NCBI GenBank assembly: GCA_036381275.1
Contig: DASVDC010000041.1
Location: 46,020-110,019, forward strand
Length of the DNA stretch: 64,000 nt
Source of the DNA: UBA7803 sp036381275
GTDB lineage: Bacteria > Pseudomonadota > Gammaproteobacteria > Pseudomonadales > Azotimanducaceae
Reading direction: 5' to 3'
Position numbers and translations under genes: made by a program. The notes below the pieces were generated by a model that did no database searches, was not told the DNA's origin, and saw only the letters and a list, made by a program, of their open reading frames with translations. Within the stretch, counting starts at the first letter, position 1, and each line of letters begins with the position of its first letter. Below are positions 42,925-50,707 of this stretch, in pieces.

Positions 42925-43754
42925 TGCGCCGAGCCCTGCTGATCGCGCTGGCCTGGAGCGGCATCGCGCTGGCCGCCGAGCCGCCGGCGGGCGAGTCGCC
43001 CTCGCGGAACGACGGTCCGCTCCGGCGCGAGTTGCGCATCGGCGCCGACGTGTTCCGCTCCGCGCTCACCGAGCACCTCGCCGACGACCGCCGGGTGGTG
43101 GAGGTGGAAGCCGGCTACCTGGCCGGCCAGGGCGTGCTGGTGCTGGTCGAGCTGACCCGCCCTTGGCTGCTCGGCCCCGACGGCGCGAACCCCGAGATCG
43201 CCCACCTCGAGCAGATCCCGGAGATGGTCCAGGACATTCTGAGCGAGCTGCGCCTCGGCCTGAATCCGCGTCAGGCCGAGGACCTGCAGGAGCTGCGCGA
43301 GATCCGCGAAACCCAGCGCGAGATCCGCGCCGAGCAGCGCGAGCTGCGCGCGCAGATCCGCGAGAAGCGCCGCGAGCTGCTGCGGGCCGACACCGCGGAG
43401 GCCGAAATCCTGCGCCGCGAGATCGACGAGCTGAACCGGAACCTGACCGCCGCCGAGGACGAGGAGCGGACCCTGGAGGCGGAAGCCGCCACCGTGCGCG
43501 ATTCGATCGGCGCGGCTTCGGGACGGGCGCACCGCAAGAGCCTCGGCGACCTCGACCAGGCCGTCGCCCGCACGGTCTGCGCCTACGGCGCCACGTTCCG
43601 CTCCCCCGCCGCCGACGAGCACCTCAACGTCGTCGTGCGCTCCGCCGGCTCGACGCGCTACTACGTCTTCCGAATCGCCGACACCCGCGCCTGTCACGCG
43701 GGCGACCTGAACTCCGAAACCCTGCTGCAGCACGCCCGGATCCGCGACGGGTGA
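42924..43754 (+). CDS. Exported coiled-coil protein of the ECF operon
   Basis: 276 residues. A signal peptide (ALLIALAWSGIALA) is followed by an N-terminal globular part (GADVFRSALTEHLADDRR, LVLVELTRPWLLG) and, at residues 115-190, a continuous charged coiled coil (LREIRETQREIRAEQRELRA). The C-terminal domain (LDQAVARTVCAYGATFRSPA to RYYVFRIADTRACHAG) has two cysteines. It is coupled to the anti-sigma gene and may be the periplasmic sensor or effector of this sigma system. I recognise no family. Confidence 0.8.
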   Translation: MRRALLIALAWSGIALAAEPPAGESPSRNDGPLRRELRIGADVFRSALTEHLADDRRVVEVEAGYLAGQGVLVLVELTRPWLLGPDGANPEIAHLEQIPEMVQDILSELRLGLNPRQAEDLQELREIRETQREIRAEQRELRAQIREKRRELLRADTAEAEILRREIDELNRNLTAAEDEERTLEAEAATVRDSIGAASGRAHRKSLGDLDQAVARTVCAYGATFRSPAADEHLNVVVRSAGSTRYYVFRIADTRACHAGDLNSETLLQHARIRDG

Positions 43755-43760
43755 TCGTCG

Positions 43761-43848
43761 TGGGAGCGGCCTCCGGCCGCGAATGGCCGGAGAATCGCGG
43801 TCTGGACCGCCCCTGCGAACCGGTTCGCGGCCGCAGGCCGCTCCCACA
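43761..43848. repeat. REP-like palindrome, copy 5 (long loop)
   Basis: Left arm TGGGAGCGGCCTCCGGCCGC, right arm GCGGCCGCAGGCCGCTCCCA, separated by a longer loop of about 45 nt that itself includes GCGGTCTGGACCGC. It lies in the 3'-3' gap between the ECF operon and the MerR-TPR gene. Confidence 0.75.
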
Positions 43849-43884
43849 TCACAACGCCCCTGGACAGGAACCGAAGCAGACCCC

Positions 43885-44694
43885 TCAGTCCGCCTCGAGC
43901 AACCGCCGATAATTCCGGAAGTGGCGCCGCGCCGCCACCTCGTCTCCCAGCATCTCGAAGATCCGCGCCAGGTTGTAGTGCGCGTCCGCCACCCCCGGCG
44001 CTCGCAGATAGTAGTTGGCCGCCGATTCGAGCTCGTTCAGCTCGTCGAACACGGTGCCGAGGTTGTACAGCGCGAGCTGATGGTCCGGCACCAGGTCGAG
44101 CGCGCGCTCGTAGTGACGCTTCGCGCGCTTGATGTCGCCCTTGAGCTGCAAGAGCCGCCCGAGGTTCACGTGCGCGTCGGCGTTGCGCGGGTTCAGCTCC
44201 AGCGCCTTCGCGTACGCGTCCATCGCACGCGGCGAGTTGGCGTCTTCGAGGTCGAGGCCGAGGTTGTACCAGCCGTCGCTGTCGAGGGCGTCGATCTCCC
44301 GGACGACGTCGGCCTTCGGTACGGCCAGGCGTGCCACCTGGGGCGCCTTGCGCTCGAAGTCGAACTGGGTCTGCCCGGTTTCCGCTTCCCAGAGCCGGTC
44401 GTGCTCGCGGATCAGCACGCTGTCACCGGCGGCAAAGATGCGCACCGACGCGAGCTCGCGGTCGGCGAGACCGGAACGGGCCTTCAGCAGCGCGCGCAGC
44501 GCACGGCGCGGTGAGACCCGCGACTCGAGCAGGTTCTTCGCGGTGCGCAGCAGCACCACGTCGCGGAAGTCGAAGCGGTATTCGCCGCGCTCGCCCCGCT
44601 CCGGGGAGAGCAGCGCGCGGCGCACGAAGTGACGAACCTGGGCCGGCTTCAGGCCGATGAGCTCGGAAACTTCACTCGTGGTATATCCGCCCAT
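43885..44694 (-). CDS. MerR-type HTH fused to TPR repeats
   Basis: 269 residues. The N-terminal 70 residues are a MerR-like winged helix (YTTSEVSELIGLKPAQVRHF, then EYRFDFRDVVLLRTAKNLLE). The C-terminal half, from about residue 140, has three to four tetratricopeptide repeats (GWYNLGLDLEDANSPRAMDA, AHVNLGRLLQLKGDIKRAKR, ALYNLGTVFDELNELESAAN). It probably binds DNA and a protein partner rather than a metal; no effector-domain cysteines are present. It is convergent with the ECF operon and lies downstream of the BamA-like gene. Confidence 0.87.
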   Translation of the reverse strand: MGGYTTSEVSELIGLKPAQVRHFVRRALLSPERGERGEYRFDFRDVVLLRTAKNLLESRVSPRRALRALLKARSGLADRELASVRIFAAGDSVLIREHDRLWEAETGQTQFDFERKAPQVARLAVPKADVVREIDALDSDGWYNLGLDLEDANSPRAMDAYAKALELNPRNADAHVNLGRLLQLKGDIKRAKRHYERALDLVPDHQLALYNLGTVFDELNELESAANYYLRAPGVADAHYNLARIFEMLGDEVAARRHFRNYRRLLEAD

Positions 44695-44784
44695 AGCGCC
44701 GGAAACGCAAGAACCCCGCCCACTGCCTGCGCGGAATATAGCCCAGCGCCCGCGAATTGCTCAACACGATCGGCGCGAGCGGCG

Positions 44785-46542
44785 TCACAGACTCTGCTTC
44801 GCGGTCAGCGTGATCTCCACGTCGCGCACGTTCGGTCCGCCGCGCACCGGGAACGCCACGTCGAGGTGCACGATCTGGTCGCGCCGGGTGCGGGTCGACT
44901 CGAGGCGCAGCCCCAGGCCCGCGTTCGCCAGCACGTCGAAATGTCCGCCGCTGCGATCGTCCGGCAGCCACTCGGGCGTCGCAGCCTCGTACCAGGCACG
45001 GCCGACGTCGATGAACGCCGCGGCGCCGAGCCGGAACATGCGCAGCGGATACAGGTTCGAGTAGTACCGCTCCTCGATCGTCAGCAGGAAGCGCCGGTCC
45101 CCGGTCTGGTACCGGTTCGGGTAGCCGCGCAGGCCGACCTCGCCGCCGAGCAGGAGCTGGCGATCGAGCGTCGGGTTCTTGATGGCCTCGGCCGAGGCCT
45201 GCACCAGCAGGCTCCAGGAGCCCTTCTGCTGATAGCGGTAGGAGACCGTCGCACCGGTGGCCAGGTTCTCGCTGCGGTGGCGGTCCAGGTCGTAGTAGCC
45301 GTCGAGCCACGCGCGGAACGCGAGGAGGTGATATTCGTTCACCCAGGTGGCGTCGCTGTAATCCACGCGGGCGATCAGGTGTTCGCCGTCGCCCGCGGTC
45401 GGCGGCGAGTAGCCGAGCTCCACCAGGAGCTGCAGGCCGAGGGCCAGGTCCTCGGTGCGCTGCACCCGGTCGATGTTCACGCCGGTGTCGAACTCGTCCT
45501 CGATGCGCTGGAACGCGACGAACGGGTAGGAGTACTCGCGGTTCGGCGACTCCGTCCCCGGGAACTGCAGCGTCAGCTCGTCCGGCAGGTCGAAGTTGTA
45601 GTCCTCGTGCGCGTAGCCCAGCAGAAAGCGGTTCACGAACCGTCCCTCGAGCCCCGGTGACCAGCCGGCGGTGAGCCGGAAGCGCCGGTGATCCTGCTCG
45701 TACTCGAACACCTCGTCGCCGAGGAACCAGAGCCCCTCGTCGCGCTGCTCGTGCTGCACCGAGACGCCCAAAGCGCGACGCGAATCGAGCTCGTAGAACG
45801 GGTACTCGAGCGCCAGCGCCGCGCTTTCGCCGTCGTCGTTGTCCACCACCGCGAGATCGAGCGCCCAGCGGCTGCCGCCGATGTTCGGGTCGCCGAACGC
45901 GAACGCGATGCCGCGCCGGTCCTTGTCCTTCTCGTAGCCGAGCGAGACGCTCTTGCCGCTGCCGAGCAGGTTGTTCTCGCTGACGCCGAAGCCGACCTCG
46001 TTCTCGCTGCCGGTGCGCGAGAGCGAGAATTCCGGCATCAGCGTCCAGACGTCGCGGGTCACCACGAACACGTCCAGCACGTCGCCGCAGAGCTGCTTCG
46101 GAATCACCCGCGCGTCGTACAGATAGACCTTGCTGCGCAGAATGCGCTCGGCCTCCGCGAGTCGGCGGCGATCCACCGGCTCGCCGGAGCGGATCGGCAG
46201 AATGCTCCGCACCACGTCGTCCTGCGTGATCACGTGGTAACGGTTCGCGAGCCGGTGCAGCCAGTTGCCTTCGCGCTCGAACACGTTCTGCCGGACTACC
46301 TCGATGTCACCGAGACGGTACGGGCGTTCCTCGGGCAGCTCTTCCAGACCGCCGCTGGTATCGAATTCGTAGGTGGCGAGGCTGCGTCCGGTATGGTCCG
46401 TCAGCGTGCGGCAGTCGGCTTCGGCGACCGCGCGCACGGCGCCGCACAGCAGCAGGCAGAGCGACAGGTGGAGCAGCCGTCGCAACCGGGGAAATCCGGG
46501 AGGAACGCTCAACGGAGCCGGCGCGCCGCCTGCGCCCGGCAT
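44785..46542 (-). CDS. BamA/TamA-type outer-membrane beta-barrel with one POTRA
   Basis: About 585 residues from ATG 46542; the frame is open to 46752 and TTG codons nearer the signal peptide (RRLLHLSLCLLLCGAVRAVA) are alternatives, so the start is uncertain. After the signal a POTRA-like domain (DVVRSILPIRSGEPVDRRRL to VYLYDARVIPKQLCGDVLD) leads into a 16-strand-type barrel with alternating aromatic strands and a final GGPNVRDVEITLTAKQSL. It should sit in the outer membrane and assist insertion or export of envelope proteins. No partner gene is next to it; the divergent small membrane protein gene shares its promoter area. Confidence 0.85.
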   Translation of the reverse strand: MPGAGGAPAPLSVPPGFPRLRRLLHLSLCLLLCGAVRAVAEADCRTLTDHTGRSLATYEFDTSGGLEELPEERPYRLGDIEVVRQNVFEREGNWLHRLANRYHVITQDDVVRSILPIRSGEPVDRRRLAEAERILRSKVYLYDARVIPKQLCGDVLDVFVVTRDVWTLMPEFSLSRTGSENEVGFGVSENNLLGSGKSVSLGYEKDKDRRGIAFAFGDPNIGGSRWALDLAVVDNDDGESAALALEYPFYELDSRRALGVSVQHEQRDEGLWFLGDEVFEYEQDHRRFRLTAGWSPGLEGRFVNRFLLGYAHEDYNFDLPDELTLQFPGTESPNREYSYPFVAFQRIEDEFDTGVNIDRVQRTEDLALGLQLLVELGYSPPTAGDGEHLIARVDYSDATWVNEYHLLAFRAWLDGYYDLDRHRSENLATGATVSYRYQQKGSWSLLVQASAEAIKNPTLDRQLLLGGEVGLRGYPNRYQTGDRRFLLTIEERYYSNLYPLRMFRLGAAAFIDVGRAWYEAATPEWLPDDRSGGHFDVLANAGLGLRLESTRTRRDQIVHLDVAFPVRGGPNVRDVEITLTAKQSL

Positions 46543-46684
46543 CGGGCGGTTCGGGCGGGCACGCCGGATGGCAGGCGACGCCAGCACGGGAAGCTCGGGA
46601 AGACCATCGGGAACGGACCTACGATACGCACCGCGTGTCAGGACTTTAGCAGCTTGCGGCTCTCGGGACATGCGTGGTCGTCCG

Positions 46685-46705
46685 CAAAGTTGCCCCGCCC
46701 TCGCC
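46685..46705 (+). promoter_or_regulatory. Second copy of the ECF-like promoter block
   Basis: CAAAGTTGCCCCGCCCTCGCC aligns with CAAACTTTCCCGCCCTCGCC at 41715, with one extra C. It lies about 128 bp before the small membrane protein gene at 46833 and about 140 bp upstream of the BamA-like ATG in the opposite direction. On the plus strand it would drive the small gene and the TauD-type gene. The remaining 46543-46832 sequence shows no other feature. Confidence 0.35.
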
Positions 46706-46832
46706 TCGGTCCGTTGCCCATGCTGCAATCGGGGTGCCATCGGAACGTCCACCGGACCTACGCTCGGCGGGCGCTCGGTTGCCGGCGGCGAGCCGGAGCC
46801 GGTATGCTCGGTCGGCCTCGAGGATCGCCGTC

Positions 46833-47027
46833 ATGCGCCAACTGGTTCAGTTCCTGATCCCCGCGCTGATCTTCGTCGGCGTGCTGTTCCTGCTGACTCG
46901 CGGCCGCCGCGAGCGTAGCGTCGAGCGGGAGCGGGAATCCGACACCGGCGCGTTCATCCTGATCCTGGTCGTGAGCGCCGCCGTCGCGATCACCACGGCG
47001 TTCATGCTGCAGGCGATGTGGGACTGA
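46833..47027 (+). CDS. Small two-helix membrane protein
   Basis: 64 residues with two predicted transmembrane segments (LVQFLIPALIFVGVLFLL and AFILILVVSAAVAITTAFML) joined by a charged RRERSVERERESD loop. GAGGA lies 8 nt before the ATG. I recognise no family; the shape recalls small membrane regulators. It ends 4 bp before the TauD-type gene and is probably cotranscribed with it. Confidence 0.7.
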   Translation: MRQLVQFLIPALIFVGVLFLLTRGRRERSVERERESDTGAFILILVVSAAVAITTAFMLQAMWD

Positions 47028-47031
47028 AGCG

Positions 47032-47877
47032 GTGGCCATCGAGGTCGTTGCCAATCCCGGCGGTTTCGGCGCCCGCATCACCGGGGTGGACCTCACGCAG
47101 CCGCTCGCCGCCGCCGACGTTCGTCGGATCCGCGCTGCCTGGCTCGCGCACCAGGTGGTGTACTTTCCCGACCAGCCGATGACCCACGACGACCTCGAGC
47201 GATTCACGGCGTACCTCGGCGAGTTCGGACAAGACCCCTACGTAGCGCCGGTTGAAGGGCACCCGCACGTGCTCGAAGTGCGGCGCGAGCCCGACGAAAC
47301 GCCGTCGCCGTTCGGCGCGGCCTGGCACTCCGACTGGTCGTTCCAGGCGACGCCGCCGGCCGCGACGCTGCTCCACGCCAAGGTGGTTCCGCCGGTCGGC
47401 GGCGACACCTGGTACGCCGACGGCCGCGCCGCCTACGAGGCGCTCGACCCTGCGGAGCGTGCCGAGCTCGAATCGCTCACCGCGCTGCACAGCGCGCGGC
47501 GCGCCTACAGCCCCGAGGGCTACCGGGCCAGCCGCGGCGACGAGCGCAGCATGAAGATCCTGCCGAGCGAGAAGGCCTACGAAGTCCAGGAGCATCCGGT
47601 GATCCGCACCCATCCGGAGACCGGCCGCAAGGCCCTCTGGGTGAACCCCGTGTACACGATCGGCATCAAGGGGATGGCCGATCCAGACGCGGCCGCGCTG
47701 CTGAAGCGCCTCTGCACGTTCGCCACCAGCGAGCGCTTCGTCTACAAGCACCGCTGGGCGCCGGACATGCTGACGCTCTGGGACAACCGCTCGGTGCAGC
47801 ACTGCGCGCGCGGCGGCTACGACGGCCACCGGCGCGTGATGCACCGCACCACGGTCGCCGGCGACCGGCCGTTCTGA
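47032..47877 (+). CDS. TauD/TfdA-family Fe(II)/2-oxoglutarate dioxygenase
   Basis: 281 residues, GTG start. The iron triad is visible: His and Asp in AAWHSDWSF, the distal His in NRSVQHCARGGYDGHRR, and the 2-oxoglutarate Arg in HRRVMHRTTV. The N-terminus IEVVANPGGFGARITGVDL is the standard opening. Such enzymes hydroxylate sulfonates, herbicide-like phenoxyacids or other small acids, consuming oxygen and 2-oxoglutarate. The substrate is unknown. The DinB-like gene follows after 16 bp. Confidence 0.92.
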   Translation: MAIEVVANPGGFGARITGVDLTQPLAAADVRRIRAAWLAHQVVYFPDQPMTHDDLERFTAYLGEFGQDPYVAPVEGHPHVLEVRREPDETPSPFGAAWHSDWSFQATPPAATLLHAKVVPPVGGDTWYADGRAAYEALDPAERAELESLTALHSARRAYSPEGYRASRGDERSMKILPSEKAYEVQEHPVIRTHPETGRKALWVNPVYTIGIKGMADPDAAALLKRLCTFATSERFVYKHRWAPDMLTLWDNRSVQHCARGGYDGHRRVMHRTTVAGDRPF

Positions 47878-47893
47878 GGGGCGGCACGTCGCG

Positions 47894-48421
47894 ATGATCT
47901 CGCCGGAGTACGTGCGGCTGATGGCGGCCTACACGCGCTGGCAGAACGCGAGCCTGTACGCGGCGGCGGACACCCTCACCGACGCGGCCCGGCGCGAGGA
48001 TCGCGGTGCGTTCTTCGGCTCGATTCACGCGACCCTCGATCACCTGCTCTGGGGCGACCGGATCTGGCTGCACCGGCTCGCCGGCGCGCCGGCGCCGGAA
48101 GCGTCCGACATCCCGAGCTCGGTGTCCCAACATGCAGACTGGGGGGCGCTGAAGGCGGCCCGGCAGCTCACCGACGAGGCCATCGCGGAATGGGCCGGTC
48201 GGGTGACGGCCGAGGAGCTCGCCGGGGAGCTCGCCTGGTTCTCCGGCAGCCGCGGCGTGGAAGTGCGCCGGCCGCGCTGGGCACTCGCGGTGCAGCTCTT
48301 CAACCACGGCACTCACCATCGCGGCCAGGTGCATGCGATGCTCACCGCGGCAGGCGCGCAGCCGGAAGACACGGACATCCAGTACCTGCCCGCCGCCTTC
48401 TATTCCTGGCCCACGCCTTAG
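47894..48421 (+). CDS. DinB-like metal-binding four-helix protein
   Basis: 175 residues. The three expected metal His residues occur as HATLDHLLWGD and FNHGTHHRGQVHAML. This DinB/YfiT-like family includes thiol transferases and mycothiol/bacillithiol-dependent enzymes; in a gammaproteobacterium the thiol partner would differ or the protein may have another role. ATG start. It is convergent with the FmdB-like gene, which ends one base after it. Confidence 0.88.
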   Translation: MISPEYVRLMAAYTRWQNASLYAAADTLTDAARREDRGAFFGSIHATLDHLLWGDRIWLHRLAGAPAPEASDIPSSVSQHADWGALKAARQLTDEAIAEWAGRVTAEELAGELAWFSGSRGVEVRRPRWALAVQLFNHGTHHRGQVHAMLTAAGAQPEDTDIQYLPAAFYSWPTP

Positions 48422-48422
48422 C

Positions 48423-48695
48423 TCAGTCGTCAGAGAACGGCTTCATCCGGCGCAGCAGCCGGTCGGGATCGGCGTAGCGGGTCTTCTCCATCGTCCGGTC
48501 CACCAGCTTGTCGTAACGCGGGTCGAGACGCTCGACCTTGCTGAGCCGCGAGCGGTGCACCGACGGCCGCGACAGGATCCGCACGGCTTCACCGCCGCAC
48601 GCCTCGCAGGCGACCGGAGCGCCGCCCTCCGCGGCGGAACGCAGCGCTGTGGTGACGGCGTGGCAGGTGTTGCAGCGGTATTCGTACAGGGGCAT
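48423..48695 (-). CDS. FmdB-type zinc ribbon protein
   Basis: 90 residues. The N-terminal zinc ribbon is MPLYEYRCNTC with a second CxxC in VACEACGGEAVRILSRP, the standard FmdB layout, followed by a charged C-terminal tail (RSRLSKVERLDPRYDKLVDR). Such small proteins are thought to be regulators or assembly factors, but function is mostly unproven. It lies downstream of the diiron/SCP2 cassette on the same strand, 37 bp away, and might be a fifth member of it. Confidence 0.87.
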   Translation of the reverse strand: MPLYEYRCNTCHAVTTALRSAAEGGAPVACEACGGEAVRILSRPSVHRSRLSKVERLDPRYDKLVDRTMEKTRYADPDRLLRRMKPFSDD

Positions 48696-48732
48696 CGGCT
48701 GCGCGGCGTCAGGCCGCTCCCGGAATCGGCCG

Positions 48733-49137
48733 TCAGCGGTACCGGGCGCCGCAGTCGAGCAGCGCCTGGATCGTCCGGTTGTAGCGTTCGAGCATCAGAC
48801 GCTGCAGCGGCGTCGGTGCCGATACCACACCCAGCTCGAGATCGAGGGACAGCAGGCTCGGCCCCTGCCCCGCCGCGCGCTGCGCGAGATACGCATCCCA
48901 ATCGGCCGGAGACATCTCGATCACCAGATCGGCGTCGTGCAGATCGGCGCTCGCCGCCGCCTCGACGCCGGCGATCTCGAACGCGCTGAACGTGACCATT
49001 CGCGCGCTGTCCCCGGCCGCGAGGCCGAGGCGGAAGTCGGCACTGCCGAGCTTGCGGAACGCCGGATCGGCGTTCAGCGCATCGCGTGCCGGCTCGAGCC
49101 AGGCGAAATGATCGATCACCGCTTCGGCCATGGTCAC
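48733..49137 (-). CDS. SCP2-like small protein (cassette subunit 4)
   Basis: 134 residues; GTG at 49137 overlaps the upstream stop (GTGA), and an ATG two codons later is also possible. The core ADLVIEMSPADWDAYLAQR is the edge of an SCP2-like fold, preceded by MVTFSAFEIAGVEA, and the C-terminus LMLERYNRTIQALLDCGARY is helical. It is a paralogue of the neighbouring 150-residue protein (compare FYLEMPPERWQAMI and FFRYNQTFQYFFDASARI). SCP2 folds bind hydrophobic ligands such as sterols or acyl chains, so it may deliver substrate to the diiron protein. Confidence 0.75.
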   Translation of the reverse strand: MTMAEAVIDHFAWLEPARDALNADPAFRKLGSADFRLGLAAGDSARMVTFSAFEIAGVEAAASADLHDADLVIEMSPADWDAYLAQRAAGQGPSLLSLDLELGVVSAPTPLQRLMLERYNRTIQALLDCGARYR

Positions 49138-49586
49138 CCCCCGGCGCTCTCGAGCCGCGAACCGTCGGCGATCCGGGCGGACGCGTCGAAGAAATACTGG
49201 AACGTCTGGTTGTAGCGGAAGAACAGATCCTCCCGGTACTGATCACCGTGGACGGAACGGGCGATGCCGCCGTCGGTTTCCAGGTCCAGCGTGTTCAGCG
49301 TGAAACGCAGGCTCGCGCCGCCGTTCGCCGCGATGTCGTCGATCATCGCCTGCCAGCGCTCCGGCGGCATCTCCAGGTAGAAATCCACGTCCGCGAGCTC
49401 GTCAGCCCCGATGCGCCGGGTCTCCGCGCACTCGGCGCCGTCGAACACGATCAGGTACGCGGCGTCGCCGATCTTCGCGGCCGCGCGGCAATGACAGGCA
49501 CCGGCGCCGCCGCCGCGGTAGCGGTCGTCGCCGTTGTAGACGGCCCGCACCGCTTCGAACCACGCCTCGGAAGGGAACTCCGGCAC
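49134..49586 (-). CDS. SCP2-like small protein (cassette subunit 3)
   Basis: 150 residues. I choose GTG 49586 because AGGAGG lies 5 nt upstream (another GTG is one codon earlier). After a helical start (FPSEAWFEAVRAVYNGDDRY) come AAYLIVFDGAECAE and DVDFYLEMPPERWQAMI, the SCP2-like core, then a longer C-terminal helix. It shares its fold and order of motifs with the following protein. It lies 11 bp after the ligand-less ferritin-like gene. The function suggested by the family is hydrophobic ligand binding. Confidence 0.78.
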   Translation of the reverse strand: MPEFPSEAWFEAVRAVYNGDDRYRGGGAGACHCRAAAKIGDAAYLIVFDGAECAETRRIGADELADVDFYLEMPPERWQAMIDDIAANGGASLRFTLNTLDLETDGGIARSVHGDQYREDLFFRYNQTFQYFFDASARIADGSRLESAGG

Positions 49587-49597
49587 CACCGCCTCCT

Positions 49598-50680
49598 TCA
49601 GGCCAGATAGCGGGTCATTCGCGGCGGCATCTGCTCCGGGTCGAGCTCGATGCCGAGCCAGGCACAGGTACGCAGGTACCGGCGCATGAAATCGCCCATC
49701 ATGCGCCGGTAGCGGGCGAGGCCGGTGTCGGCGGCGTCCTCGAGCCCGCCGGCGAACACGATCGCGAGCGCCTCGCGCAGCACGTTGTCCTTCAGCTCCC
49801 GGGCGAAGATCGCATGGCCGATCAGCAGCAGCTGCTGCATCACGAGCGGCAGGTCCGGCTGATGCGCCATCGCGTAGCGCAGGTGCTCGAGCGCATAGGT
49901 CAGGTGGCGCGCCTTGTCTTCGAGCGCATGCCGGTAGAGAGCGGCTTCCGCCTCGTTCTGCGCGGCCGGCTCGAGATGGCGCAGCAGCGTCAGCGTGAAC
50001 GTGCCCCGCAGCAGGAACAGGTAGGTCACCGCCTCCGTCCAGCCGCCGCGGCTCTCCAGGATCATCCGGTTGACCTCGCCGGGACCTTCGAGCCCGAGCC
50101 CGCCGCCGCCCACCAGCGCGCGCTTGCGGAACGCCTCGAACTGACGGGCGGCGTCGAACGTGGCGGTGGCCAGGTACTGCTTCACCTCGTGGTAGCCGTA
50201 GGCCATCTGGTGCTGCCAGCTCGAGATCGTCTCGATCTCGCAGTTGGCGTACTGGCAGAGCTCGGTGCAGACCTGACAGATCGCCCGCTCCAGCGGCTCC
50301 GGCAACGGCTGCACGGTGTGCCACGGAATGTCGGTTGCGGGAGCCCAGCGGCGCTGGATCGCCTCCTCGTACAGATCGGCGGCGCCTTCCGCCCAGAGCG
50401 CGACCTTGTCGCGGATCGCGTAGCCGAGCGGCGGCACGCCGCGCTTCGGGATCGCGCCGCGGGGGTTGCGGGTCTGGTCGGGCCAGTGCTCGGGCACCTC
50501 GCCGTAGATGCCGACGTTCAGGTCGCCGAGGCGCAGCCCGTGCCGGCCGGGCTTCACGCGCACGCCCCACTGGCGGCTCTTTCCCATCCAGTCGAAGGTC
50601 GGCGCCGGCGGCTCGGCCGGGTCGGCGACCGTGGTCGGGTCCGGGACGGTGGGATCGGGCGGCTTCGCGCCGGTGCTCAT
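49598..50680 (-). CDS. Ferritin-like protein lacking all diiron ligands (cassette subunit 2)
   Basis: 360 residues, clearly paralogous to the preceding protein: WHTVQPLPEPLERAICQ, FEAFRKRALVGGGG and NEAEAALYRHAL align with its counterparts. Each metal position has changed: the two first-helix Glu become Gln143 and Ala145, the first ExxH is DAARQ (176-180), the third Glu is replaced in RGTFT, and the second ExxH is DKARH (255-259). It therefore cannot hold a normal diiron centre. Such degenerate paralogues act as structural beta subunits in bacterial multicomponent monooxygenases. A 28-residue Pro-rich N-terminus is extra. Confidence 0.85.
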   Translation of the reverse strand: MSTGAKPPDPTVPDPTTVADPAEPPAPTFDWMGKSRQWGVRVKPGRHGLRLGDLNVGIYGEVPEHWPDQTRNPRGAIPKRGVPPLGYAIRDKVALWAEGAADLYEEAIQRRWAPATDIPWHTVQPLPEPLERAICQVCTELCQYANCEIETISSWQHQMAYGYHEVKQYLATATFDAARQFEAFRKRALVGGGGLGLEGPGEVNRMILESRGGWTEAVTYLFLLRGTFTLTLLRHLEPAAQNEAEAALYRHALEDKARHLTYALEHLRYAMAHQPDLPLVMQQLLLIGHAIFARELKDNVLREALAIVFAGGLEDAADTGLARYRRMMGDFMRRYLRTCAWLGIELDPEQMPPRMTRYLA

Positions 50681-50707
50681 GGAACCTCCTTCGGGAGCGG
50701 CCGGCGG

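Noticed and set aside
46543..46752. N-terminal extension of the BamA-like protein
   Set aside because: Residues upstream of the signal peptide are Pro/Arg-rich and would bury the signal sequence; treated as non-coding though the exact start is unresolved.
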